Shown here: piece by piece, positions 7,673 to 14,919 of the stretch
Position numbering within the stretch: position 1 is the first letter of the stretch
How the letters are laid out: each line of letters opens with the position of its first letter
NCBI GenBank assembly: GCA_025362115.1
Contig: JANYIK010000077.1
Location: forward strand, 1 to 27,441
Length of the DNA stretch: 27,441 nt
Reading direction: 5' to 3'
Source: Methylophilaceae bacterium
Lineage (GTDB): Bacteria > Pseudomonadota > Gammaproteobacteria > Burkholderiales > Methylophilaceae
Translations under genes and position numbers: made by a program
The notes under the pieces: model-generated
Seen by the model: the letters and a program-made list of their open reading frames with translations, nothing else
Told to the model about the DNA's origin: nothing
Database searches by the model: none

Positions 7673-7969
7673 GTGGCCAATCATTTAACGCTTTCAGGAC
7701 AAGTCACCAGCTTAGAGCCCTTACGCTATACACCTGCCGGCATCCCCGTCGTGAGTTTCACGCTACGACACACCTCAGTCCAAGACGAGGCAGGGATGAG
7801 GCGGCAGGCGGATTGCGAAGTGCCGGTGATGGCAATGGCAGAAATGGCGATAAAAGCCAAGACGCTACAAGTGGGGGAGTGCATCAAGGTGGTTGGATTT
7901 CTCACCAAGAAAAGCTTAAAGAATGACCGACTAGTGCTACACATAAACGAACTTGACCAATTAACTTGA
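7673..7969 (+). CDS. priB: Primosomal replication protein N (PriB)
   Basis: PriB is a small OB-fold single-strand DNA-binding protein that helps PriA and DnaT reload the replisome at stalled forks. The 98 residues (NHLTLSGQVTSLEPLRYTPA... CEVPVMAMAEMA... VGFLTKKSLKNDRLVLHI) show the SSB-like OB fold and match the about 100-residue family size. It starts with GTG 7673, one base after the rpsF TAA. The overlapping ATG at 7671 is in another frame and stops after a few codons. Its position between rpsF and rpsR is the classic one and argues strongly for PriB rather than another SSB-like protein. Confidence 0.93.
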   Translation: MANHLTLSGQVTSLEPLRYTPAGIPVVSFTLRHTSVQDEAGMRRQADCEVPVMAMAEMAIKAKTLQVGECIKVVGFLTKKSLKNDRLVLHINELDQLT

Positions 7970-8002
7970 ATCATTAGATAAATTATTTGAAAGGCAAAAT
8001 CC

Positions 8003-8230
8003 ATGTCACGCGATATGTTCAAACGCAAGCGCTACTGCCGTTTTTCAGCAGATGGCACCGTAGAAGTAGACTACAAAGACGTTGAAGTGTTGAAAGACTT
8101 CATCACTGAAAACGGAAAAATCATTCCGGCACGTATTACCGGCACCAAAGCACGCTTTCAGCGTCAGCTTTCCACCGCAGTCAAACGCGCTCGTTTCTTG
8201 GCGTTACTGCCTTACACTGACAAGCACTAA
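8003..8230 (+). CDS. rpsR: 30S ribosomal protein S18
   Basis: S18 pairs with S6 on the 30S platform. The 75 residues include KRKRYCRFSADG, the conserved VDYKDVEVLKDFITENGKI, and the C-terminal RARFLALLPYTDKH. The length equals E. coli S18 (75). An AAAGG stretch lies about ten bases before ATG 8003. A 33-base gap separates it from priB. Confidence 0.98.
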   Translation: MSRDMFKRKRYCRFSADGTVEVDYKDVEVLKDFITENGKIIPARITGTKARFQRQLSTAVKRARFLALLPYTDKH

Positions 8231-8242
8231 CAGGAGCCGAAC

Positions 8243-8692
8243 ATGCAAATTATTCTATTGGAAAAAATCAACAAGCTCGGTCAATTGGGCGATGTCGTGA
8301 AAGTGAAGGATGGCTACGGCCGCAATTTCCTCATTCCACAAGGCAAGGCCAAACGCGCCAATGAGGCTAACATAGCTGAGTTTTCTGCCAAACGTGCTGA
8401 GTTAGAGAAGAAACAAAATGAAATCTTGGCCGATGCTGCCAAACGCGGCGAAAAGCTCGCTGGTTTGATGGTGCAAATCACACAAAATGCTGGCGTGGAT
8501 GGCCGTTTATTCGGCTCTGTGACTAATCATGATATCGCCGAAGCGCTGGTTGCCCAAGGTCACACCGTGGTGAAAGCCGAAGTGCGTATGCCTAACGGTC
8601 CATTGAAGACGGTAGGCGACCATGCTATCAGCGTAGCGCTGCATCACGATGTTGTAGTAGATATTACGGTATCGGTGTTGGGTGAGAGTTAA
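8243..8692 (+). CDS. rplI: 50S ribosomal protein L9
   Basis: L9 binds 23S rRNA and extends as a long helix between two globular domains. The 149 residues equal the E. coli length. The N-terminal domain shows MQIILLEKINKLGQLGDVV and the signature GYGRNFLIPQGKA. A charged helical linker follows, then the C-terminal domain from about residue 80 (GRLFGSVTNHDIAEAL). AGGAG lies eight bases before ATG 8243. It is the last gene of the operon and is followed by a strong terminator. Confidence 0.98.
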   Translation: MQIILLEKINKLGQLGDVVKVKDGYGRNFLIPQGKAKRANEANIAEFSAKRAELEKKQNEILADAAKRGEKLAGLMVQITQNAGVDGRLFGSVTNHDIAEALVAQGHTVVKAEVRMPNGPLKTVGDHAISVALHHDVVVDITVSVLGES

Positions 8693-8711
8693 TTGCTTGT
8701 TTAGTAATACG

Positions 8712-8738
8712 AAAAAGGCTGCTTCGGCAGCCTTTTTT
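8712..8738 (+). terminator. Rho-independent terminator of the rpsF operon
   Basis: GGCTGC (8717-8722), a TTCG tetraloop and GCAGCC (8727-8732) form a perfect stem, extended by A5 in front and followed by T6. It begins 20 bases after the rplI stop. The A run on the other side would let it work in both directions, but only rplI transcription reaches it. Confidence 0.95.
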
Positions 8739-8776
8739 ATTGCTAACCAAAGTGATAAAGCATGGCGGCATGAGCA

Positions 8777-8785
8777 TGGTAAAAT
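8777..8785 (+). promoter_or_regulatory. Extended -10 element for hisS
   Basis: TGGTAAAAT (TG 8777-8778, TAAAAT 8780-8785) is an extended -10 motif between the rplI terminator and hisS. Transcription would start around 8792, right at the hisS ATG (8793), so the mRNA would have almost no leader. No Shine-Dalgarno sequence precedes that ATG, which agrees. The -35 region is poor. Confidence 0.45.
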
Positions 8786-8792
8786 CTTAATT

Positions 8793-10052
8793 ATGAGCAA
8801 AACCCTCCAAGCCGTGCGCGGCATGAACGACATCCTGCCCCAAGACGCGGCGCTATGGGAGTTTTTTGAAGACACCATACGTGCGTGGCTCTATTCTTAC
8901 GGCTATACCCAGATTCGCACTCCCATTGTTGAAAGTACCGACCTGTTCGTGCGCTCTATCGGCGAGGTGACGGATATTGTCGAGAAGGAAATGTACAGCT
9001 TTGACGACAGATTGAATGGCGAACATCTGACGTTAAGACCTGAAGGCACGGCCTCCTGCGTTCGCGCCGTGGTGGAACACAACCTGCTGTACAACGCGCC
9101 GCAGCGTTTGTGGTACATGGGGGCGATGTTCCGGCATGAGCGTCCACAGAAGGGGCGTTATCGCCAGTTTCATCAAGTTGGCGTGGAGTCGCTAGGGTTT
9201 GATGGGCCGGATATGGATGTGGAACATATTCTGATGACGGCGCGGCTGTGGAAATTGCTGGGTTTGCAGGATGTGGCGTTGGAAATCAATACGCTGGGTT
9301 CGGCTGAGGCGCGGCAGCGGTACAGGAATCGTTTAATCGCCTACTTTGAGCAGCATAGCGCTGCGCTGGACGAAGATGCCAAACGGCGTCTGCATACTAA
9401 TCCGTTACGCATCCTGGATAGCAAGAATCCGGCGATGCAAGCCATTTGTGAGGCTGCGCCTAGGTTGATGGATGATCTGGATGATTTCTCGCGCCAGCAT
9501 TTTGAGGCGCTGCAAACCACGCTCACCAGAGCGGATATTGCCTACCGCATTAACCCAAGATTGGTGCGCGGACTGGATTACTACAACGCCACGGTATTTG
9601 AGTGGGTGACGACGCGGCTAGGCGCACAAGGCACGGTATGCGCCGGTGGGCGCTACGACAGTCTGATCGAGCAGATAGGTGGCAAGCCAGCGCCCGCGTG
9701 TGGCTTTGCGATGGGGATAGAGCGGCTGCTGACACTGATGCAAGAGCAGCAGTTTGTACCACCCGCCTTGGCGGTGGATGCGTATCTGGTTCATGCCGGT
9801 GAAGCTGCCGGGGAGCTTGCCCCAAAAATAGCGGAAACCTTGCGTGACGCGGGCTTGAGCGTGGTGATGCATTGCGGCGGTGGCAGCTTCAAGTCGCAGA
9901 TGAAAAAGGCCGATGCCAGCGGCGCGCGCTTTGCGGTGATATTGGGCGATGACGAAGTGGCGGCGAATGAAGTCAGTGTGAAGCCATTGCGTGAGGGTGG
10001 GGAACAACGGCGCTCCAAGCTGGACAAACTCGCCGAGGTGCTTTCTGCATGA
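8793..10052 (+). CDS. hisS: Histidyl-tRNA synthetase
   Basis: HisRS charges tRNA-His. Start ATG 8793 (MSKTLQAVRGMNDILPQ) gives 419 residues, near the 424 of E. coli; the open frame extends upstream through the rplI terminator but those residues are not family-like. Class II motifs are present: motif 2 (FRHERPQKGRYRQFHQ), the histidine signatures LVRGLDYYNATVFEW and GGRYDSLIEQIGG, and motif 3 (GFAMGIERL). The C-terminal anticodon-binding domain follows from about residue 325. The gene heads a packed run with two ABC ATPases, yfgM, bamB and der. In enterobacteria the order is hisS-yfgM-bamB-der without the ATPases. Its stop overlaps the next start (ATGA). Confidence 0.97.
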   Translation: MSKTLQAVRGMNDILPQDAALWEFFEDTIRAWLYSYGYTQIRTPIVESTDLFVRSIGEVTDIVEKEMYSFDDRLNGEHLTLRPEGTASCVRAVVEHNLLYNAPQRLWYMGAMFRHERPQKGRYRQFHQVGVESLGFDGPDMDVEHILMTARLWKLLGLQDVALEINTLGSAEARQRYRNRLIAYFEQHSAALDEDAKRRLHTNPLRILDSKNPAMQAICEAAPRLMDDLDDFSRQHFEALQTTLTRADIAYRINPRLVRGLDYYNATVFEWVTTRLGAQGTVCAGGRYDSLIEQIGGKPAPACGFAMGIERLLTLMQEQQFVPPALAVDAYLVHAGEAAGELAPKIAETLRDAGLSVVMHCGGGSFKSQMKKADASGARFAVILGDDEVAANEVSVKPLREGGEQRRSKLDKLAEVLSA

Positions 10053-10894
10053 GCGAGCTTCTGCGTGTACAAGGCCTGACGGTCACACCCGCCAACAACC
10101 CCAGCAAAAAACTGGTGAACAATGTTTCCTTTACCCTGCAATCCGGCAAAACCACCTGCATCGTCGGCGAATCTGGCAGCGGGAAAAGCCTGACAGCCTT
10201 GTCTGTGATGGGGTTGCTGGCAGCTTCACTCACCAGAGCCGCAGGCAGCATTCAATTTCTAGGCAACGAAATCACTCATCTTTCCAATCATGAGCTGTCG
10301 CACATACGTGGCAAGAAAATCGGTATGATCTTTCAGGAACCCATGACCTCGCTCAACCCGGTGCTGACGGTGGGATTCCAAATTGGCGAGAGCTTGACCG
10401 TGCATCTTGGGCTAAAGGGTGACGCGCTAAAAGCCCGTATTGTCGCGCTGTTGGAACAAGTCGGTATTCCACCGGAGCGCGCCAATGCTTATCCTGATGA
10501 ACTTTCCGGCGGGCAACGCCAGCGCGTGATGATCGCCATGAGCATCGCCTGCGAGCCAAAAATGCTGATCGCCGACGAGCCCACCACCGCGCTGGACGTG
10601 ACGGTGCAGGCTCAGATTCTGGCCTTACTGGATGAACTCAAAACCCGCATGAACATGGGCATGTTGTTCATCACCCATGATTTCGGTGTGGTGGCCGACA
10701 TCGCCGACGATGTGCTGGTGATGTTCCGGGGTGAAATTGTGGAAGCGGGGAGTGTGGCCGATGTGTTGTATAAACCGCAGCATCCTTATACCAAGGCGCT
10801 GCTGGACTGTGTGCCAGATGCGGAAGGCAAAAAACAACTGAAGCCGATTGATTATGCTTGGTTAGAAAATGCAGCGTTGGAGAAAGCGGCATGA
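10049..10894 (+). CDS. Peptide-type ABC transporter ATP-binding protein (DppD/OppD family, YejF N-half-like)
   Basis: A cytoplasmic ATPase subunit for a peptide/nickel-type importer. In order: Walker A GESGSGKS (about residues 39-46), Q-loop IFQEPMTSLNP, signature LSGGQRQRVMIA, Walker B MLIADEPTTALD, and H-loop FITHDFGVVADIADDV. The end shows the family HPYTKALLDCVPD, but the protein stops at 281 residues, shorter than the usual 320-330 of DppD/OppD. It lacks their C-terminal cysteine-rich (GCxFxxRC) part. Several segments (IFQEPM, NMGMLFITH) resemble the first half of the fused ATPase YejF. The start overlaps the hisS stop (ATGA), and the end overlaps the partner ATPase the same way. No permease or binding protein gene is nearby, so the substrate is unknown. 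Confidence 0.9.
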   Translation: MSELLRVQGLTVTPANNPSKKLVNNVSFTLQSGKTTCIVGESGSGKSLTALSVMGLLAASLTRAAGSIQFLGNEITHLSNHELSHIRGKKIGMIFQEPMTSLNPVLTVGFQIGESLTVHLGLKGDALKARIVALLEQVGIPPERANAYPDELSGGQRQRVMIAMSIACEPKMLIADEPTTALDVTVQAQILALLDELKTRMNMGMLFITHDFGVVADIADDVLVMFRGEIVEAGSVADVLYKPQHPYTKALLDCVPDAEGKKQLKPIDYAWLENAALEKAA

Positions 10895-11703
10895 GCGAAA
10901 TCATCCTTTCCGCCAAAGGCCTTACCAAAATCTACAAACAACGCACCGGCAAGTTTGGTTTTGGTACCAAACTCGTCAAGGCGCTGGATGATGTCAGCAT
11001 AGAACTGAAAGCCGGTCAAACGCTGGCCGTGGTGGGCGAATCGGGCAGTGGAAAATCAACCCTGGCGCGTTGTCTGCTACAATTGCTGCCCGCTGATAAG
11101 GGCGAAGTGTTTTTTCAGGGTAATAACCTCGCCAACACTAGCGGGCAGGCGTTGCGGGATTTAAGACGCTATCTGCAGATGGTGTTTCAAGACCCATTTG
11201 CCTCGCTCAACCCGCGCATGAAAGTCGGTGAGATCGTGGGCGAAGGCCTGTTGATCCACAGGCTGGGCAATGCCGAAGAGCGCAGGATAAAGGTGTTGCG
11301 TATGTTGGAGCGCGTTGGGCTTTCCGCCACCGACATGGGCAAATACCCACACGAATTCTCCGGTGGGCAGCGGCAACGCATCGGCATTGCTCGCGCCTTG
11401 GTGCTGGAACCCAAAGTGGTGGTGTGCGACGAGCCGGTCTCGGCGCTGGATGTTTCGATCCAAGCGCAGATTTTGTTGCTGCTGAAAGAACTACAGCAAG
11501 AAATGGGATTGAGCTATGTGTTCATCAGCCACGATCTGCGCGTGGTACGCCATGTGGCGGACGATGTGGTGGTGATGCATAGCGGCAGAATCGTGGAGCA
11601 GGGCGGTGTGGAGGCCTTGTACAGTGCGCCACGAGAAGAATATACCCAGAATTTATTAAAGGCGATTCCCGGTCGCGCAAAGCAGCATTCATTAGCAACT
11701 TAA
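10891..11703 (+). CDS. Peptide-type ABC transporter ATP-binding protein (DppF/OppF family, YejF C-half-like)
   Basis: Second ATPase of the pair, 270 residues from ATG 10891, whose start overlaps the previous stop (ATGA). Upstream in-frame extension to 10858 is inside the first gene and not family-like. Motifs: Walker A GESGSGKST, Q-loop VFQDPFASLNPRMKV, signature FSGGQRQRIGIARAL, Walker B VVVCDEPVSALD, H-loop FISHDLRVVRHVADDV. The tail (LYSAPREEYTQNLLKAIPG) resembles the C-terminal end of YejF, and it too lacks the extended Cys-rich tail of OppF/DppF. The two proteins most likely form a heterodimer. Whether they serve yejABE-like permeases elsewhere in the genome cannot be seen here. Confidence 0.9.
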   Translation: MSEIILSAKGLTKIYKQRTGKFGFGTKLVKALDDVSIELKAGQTLAVVGESGSGKSTLARCLLQLLPADKGEVFFQGNNLANTSGQALRDLRRYLQMVFQDPFASLNPRMKVGEIVGEGLLIHRLGNAEERRIKVLRMLERVGLSATDMGKYPHEFSGGQRQRIGIARALVLEPKVVVCDEPVSALDVSIQAQILLLLKELQQEMGLSYVFISHDLRVVRHVADDVVVMHSGRIVEQGGVEALYSAPREEYTQNLLKAIPGRAKQHSLAT

Positions 11704-11716
11704 CAGGACTTTAGTG

Positions 11717-12343
11717 ATGGCATACGATTTAGAAGAGCAGGAACAGTTAGACGAGCTCAAGGCGTGGTGGAAGCAATACGGCAACTTTGTGACTTGGGCT
11801 GCTATCGCCGCGATGCTGGTATTTTCCGGCTATAAAGGCTGGCAAATTTACCAGCATCAGCAAAACAGCCAGGCTTCGCAACTTTATGAAACCTTGCAGC
11901 AATTGAAACCCACCGACGTCAAGGCAGTGCGTGAAGTGTCCGGTCAGTTGATAGATAAATACGCTAGGACCACCTATGCTGGTCGCGCGGCTTTACTGGC
12001 GGCACATGCCAACTATCAAGCGGGGGATCGCAAAAGCGCCGCAGCGCAATTGCAATGGACGCAGGAGCATGGCAGCGAAGACTCGGTGAAGAGTATCGCC
12101 GCATTGCAATTGGCGAGTATGCAGCTGGAAGACAAGCAATACGACGCTGCGCTAAAAACGCTGGGAGCCAAACAGGCTGTTGGTTTTGAGGGATTGGTGG
12201 CGGATATGAAGGGTGATGTGTTGGCTGCACAAGGCAAAAAATCTGAAGCAAAAAAGGCTTATGAAGAAGCTTTGGTTAAGCTGGATAGAGACGCTCCCCT
12301 ACATAAGTACACCGCACAAAAATTGGATGTTTTGGGGCATTGA
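11717..12343 (+). CDS. yfgM: YfgM-like membrane-anchored TPR protein
   Basis: Inner-membrane protein with a short cytoplasmic N-terminus (MAYDLEEQEQLDELKAWWKQ), one transmembrane helix at about residues 23-42, and a periplasmic TPR-like domain (for example NYQAGDRKSAAAQL and DVLAAQGKKSEAKKAYEEAL). In E. coli YfgM associates with SecYEG and the chaperone PpiD. The 208 residues match the family (206 in E. coli). ATG 11717 is chosen over GTG 11714 because CAGGA sits eight bases before it. It lies directly upstream of bamB, with TGATG overlap, as in enterobacteria, which supports the assignment. Confidence 0.9.
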   Translation: MAYDLEEQEQLDELKAWWKQYGNFVTWAAIAAMLVFSGYKGWQIYQHQQNSQASQLYETLQQLKPTDVKAVREVSGQLIDKYARTTYAGRAALLAAHANYQAGDRKSAAAQLQWTQEHGSEDSVKSIAALQLASMQLEDKQYDAALKTLGAKQAVGFEGLVADMKGDVLAAQGKKSEAKKAYEEALVKLDRDAPLHKYTAQKLDVLGH

Positions 12344-13518
12344 TGCGTTATATATTCATTTCACTGCTGATTCTAAGCGTTTCACTGCTTTCCGGGTGCG
12401 GCCAGATTTTAGAGTTGAAAGATGATGTCTCGGATAAGATTTTCGGCTCTGACCGTGAAGAAGATAACCCCACGCCACTTAAAGACCTCAAGCAAGCTGG
12501 CGATGCTAAGCTGCTGTGGAGTGCCACTGTGGGGGAGTCCGAGATCTATGAATTCAGTCCAGCAATAGATGGTAAATATATCTATACCGCCAGTGAAGCA
12601 GGTGAGTTGACCAAACTGGATGCCGCCACGGGCAAACAGGAATGGCGCGTATCTGCGGGTGGGACGTTGTCCGGCGGCGCGGGAGCGGGCGAGGGTTTGG
12701 TGCTGGTGGGGACTAAAGGTGCGGTACTGGCCTTTGACCAAGCCACTGGCAAGCCTTTATGGAAATCGCGGTTGGCGGGCGAGGTGCTTTCCGCGCCGCG
12801 TGTGGATGGTGGGATAGTAGTGGTGCGCAGCGGCGATTCGCGTATCTATGGTATCAACGTTGCTGACGGCAAGCGCAAGTGGGTGTATGAGCGCACCACG
12901 CCAACCTTGAGTTTGCGTAGTAGCGCTGGCGTGACCATTGCTGATGGTGCGGCTTTAGCAGGATTCTCCGGGGGCAAATTAGTGGCGCTGCGAGTGGCGG
13001 ATGGCAAAATTATCTGGGAGGCCACTGTGGCTCAACCTAAGGGTGCGACCGAGATTGAGCGCATCGCTGACATCACCAGTTTGCCGGTGGTGGATGGTCG
13101 TTTTGTTTATGCGGCGGCGTTTCAAGGCCGCGTGGTAGGCATAGAACGCTCCTCGGGCAAAGTGATATGGAATCGGGATATTTCCAGCTATTATGGTCTG
13201 ACTGTGGATGGCTCAGTGCTGTATCTAACGCAAAGCAACGGCGCGACTTATGCGCTGGATTACTCTACTGGCAAGACCTATTGGCGGCAAGGTGGTTTGC
13301 AGTATCGCAAGACTACCGCGCCCGTTTCACTGGGACGTACAGCTTTATTTGGTGATTTTGAAGGTTGGGTGCATCTGTTAGCGCGCGACGACGGCGACTT
13401 TGTCGGGCGTGTTAAAACGGATGGTAGCGCCGTGATGCCGCAACCAGTGGTGCTTAATGACACGACCGCGTTATTTCAAACTCGCGCTGGCGGCCTTTAC
13501 GCTGTTTCTATTAAGTAA
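12343..13518 (+). CDS. bamB: Outer membrane protein assembly factor BamB (lipoprotein)
   Basis: BamB is an outer-membrane lipoprotein of the BAM complex that inserts beta-barrel proteins. The N-terminus is a lipoprotein signal (MRYIFISLLILSVSLLSGC) with the lipidated Cys at 19. The rest is an eight-bladed beta-propeller, seen as recurring PQQ-like repeats: LDAATGKQEWRVSAGG, FDQATGKPLWKSRLAG, VADGKRKWVYE, ERSSGKVIWNRDI and LDYSTGKTYWRQGG. At 391 residues it matches E. coli (392). The ATG overlaps the yfgM stop (TGATG). The second propeller partner BamD is at 17.6-18.4 kb on the other strand. Confidence 0.96.
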   Translation: MRYIFISLLILSVSLLSGCGQILELKDDVSDKIFGSDREEDNPTPLKDLKQAGDAKLLWSATVGESEIYEFSPAIDGKYIYTASEAGELTKLDAATGKQEWRVSAGGTLSGGAGAGEGLVLVGTKGAVLAFDQATGKPLWKSRLAGEVLSAPRVDGGIVVVRSGDSRIYGINVADGKRKWVYERTTPTLSLRSSAGVTIADGAALAGFSGGKLVALRVADGKIIWEATVAQPKGATEIERIADITSLPVVDGRFVYAAAFQGRVVGIERSSGKVIWNRDISSYYGLTVDGSVLYLTQSNGATYALDYSTGKTYWRQGGLQYRKTTAPVSLGRTALFGDFEGWVHLLARDDGDFVGRVKTDGSAVMPQPVVLNDTTALFQTRAGGLYAVSIK

Positions 13519-13524
13519 GTTCCA

Positions 13525-14853
13525 ATGCTGCCCACTATCGTCCTGGTAGGCCGACCTAACGTCGGCAAATCTACTCTATTCAACCGCCTCACCAAAACTC
13601 GTGATGCTTTAGTCGCGGATTTTCCTGGACTCACCCGTGATCGCCACTATGGGCGTGGCGTTGTGGGTGACAGACCCTATCTGGTGGTGGACACAGGAGG
13701 TTTTGAGCCTTCAACCGATACCGGTATTATGGTGGAAATGGCTCGCCAGACCTTGCAGGCGGTGGATGAGGCCGATGCCATCATCTTCATGGTAGATGGT
13801 CGTCAGGGCTTGAATCCGCAAGATAAAGTGATTGCCGAGAAGCTACGTCGTAGCCAGCGTCCGGTAATTTTGGCGGTGAACAAGTGCGAAGGTATGAACC
13901 GCGCCATCGTCGCAGCAGAGTTCCACGAGTTAGGTTTGGGCGAACCCTATGCGGTTTCATCTGCTCACGGTGAGGGCGTGCGCGATTTGGTGAATCTGGC
14001 GCTGGAAGATTTTCCACTGGACGAAGAGGAAGGTGAGACCGCCGAGCGCATTCCCAAGATTGCCATCGTAGGTCGCCCCAATGTCGGCAAATCCACCATG
14101 GTCAACACTCTCCTAGGCGAGGAGCGTGTGATTGCCTTCGATCAACCTGGCACCACACGTGATTCCATCCACATAGAATTTGAGCGCGACGGCAAGAAAT
14201 ACACCTTGATAGACACCGCAGGCATACGCCGACGCGGCAAGGTATTTGAGGCGATAGAAAAGTTTTCTGTCATCAAAACCCTGCAAGCAATTGAAGACGC
14301 GAATGTGGTGGTGCTGGTGCTGGATGCGCAGGATCAAATTACTGAACAGGATGGCAGTTTAGCGGCATTCGTGTTGGAAACTGGGCGCGCACTGGTGGTG
14401 GCGGTGAATAAGTGGGACGGGTTGAAGGAAGAAATACGTGAGGATGTGAAAAAAGATATCACGCGTAAATTGGGCTTTCTCACCTACGCCAAGTTTCATT
14501 ACGTTTCGGCATTGAAGGCGCAAGGTTTCCCTCCTTTGCTAAAGTCGGTGGATGTGGCTTACGCTGCGGCGATGGCTCAATTGTCAACACCTAAGCTGAC
14601 GCGGGTGCTGGAGCAAACCATAGAGCAGCACCAACCCCCGATTTCCGGCATTATTCGACCTAAGTTAAGATACGCGCACCAAGGTGGCAAAAATCCTCCT
14701 ATCATCGTGATTCACGGTAGTCACACCAACAAAATTCCCGATAGTTACAGACGCTATTTAGAGAAAAGTTTCCGTAGCGCGTTTGAATTGACCGGCACAC
14801 CGCTACTGATTCAGTTCAAACAAGGTAAAAATCCTTTTGAAAATAAGGATTAA
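13525..14853 (+). CDS. der: GTPase Der (EngA), 50S ribosome assembly
   Basis: Der is an essential GTPase with two consecutive G domains needed for 50S subunit maturation. Domain 1 starts at residue 9 with GRPNVGKSTLFNRL and has VDTGGFEP and NKCEG. Domain 2 starts at about residue 184 with a second GRPNVGKST, then FDQPGTTRDS, IDTAGIRRRG and NKWDGL. The C-terminal KH-like domain follows (PPIIVIHGSHTNKIPDSYRR... ). The 442 residues are typical. It follows bamB by six bases and is the usual end of the hisS-bamB-der group. Confidence 0.98.
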   Translation: MLPTIVLVGRPNVGKSTLFNRLTKTRDALVADFPGLTRDRHYGRGVVGDRPYLVVDTGGFEPSTDTGIMVEMARQTLQAVDEADAIIFMVDGRQGLNPQDKVIAEKLRRSQRPVILAVNKCEGMNRAIVAAEFHELGLGEPYAVSSAHGEGVRDLVNLALEDFPLDEEEGETAERIPKIAIVGRPNVGKSTMVNTLLGEERVIAFDQPGTTRDSIHIEFERDGKKYTLIDTAGIRRRGKVFEAIEKFSVIKTLQAIEDANVVVLVLDAQDQITEQDGSLAAFVLETGRALVVAVNKWDGLKEEIREDVKKDITRKLGFLTYAKFHYVSALKAQGFPPLLKSVDVAYAAAMAQLSTPKLTRVLEQTIEQHQPPISGIIRPKLRYAHQGGKNPPIIVIHGSHTNKIPDSYRRYLEKSFRSAFELTGTPLLIQFKQGKNPFENKD

Positions 14854-14919
14854 CTTGCTTTGCCTTGATTCGTAGGCTACGCTAACACTCAACTTGTGTT
14901 AAATCAAAGGCGTGGCGCT

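Noticed and set aside
8682..8792. N-terminal extension of hisS
   Set aside because: It would read through the rplI terminator and adds residues absent from HisRS; ATG 8793 gives the family N-terminus.
14854..14919. Promoter between der and the PAS-GGDEF-EAL gene
   Set aside because: TAGGCT and TTGATT are present but their spacing is wrong; no supported call can be made.
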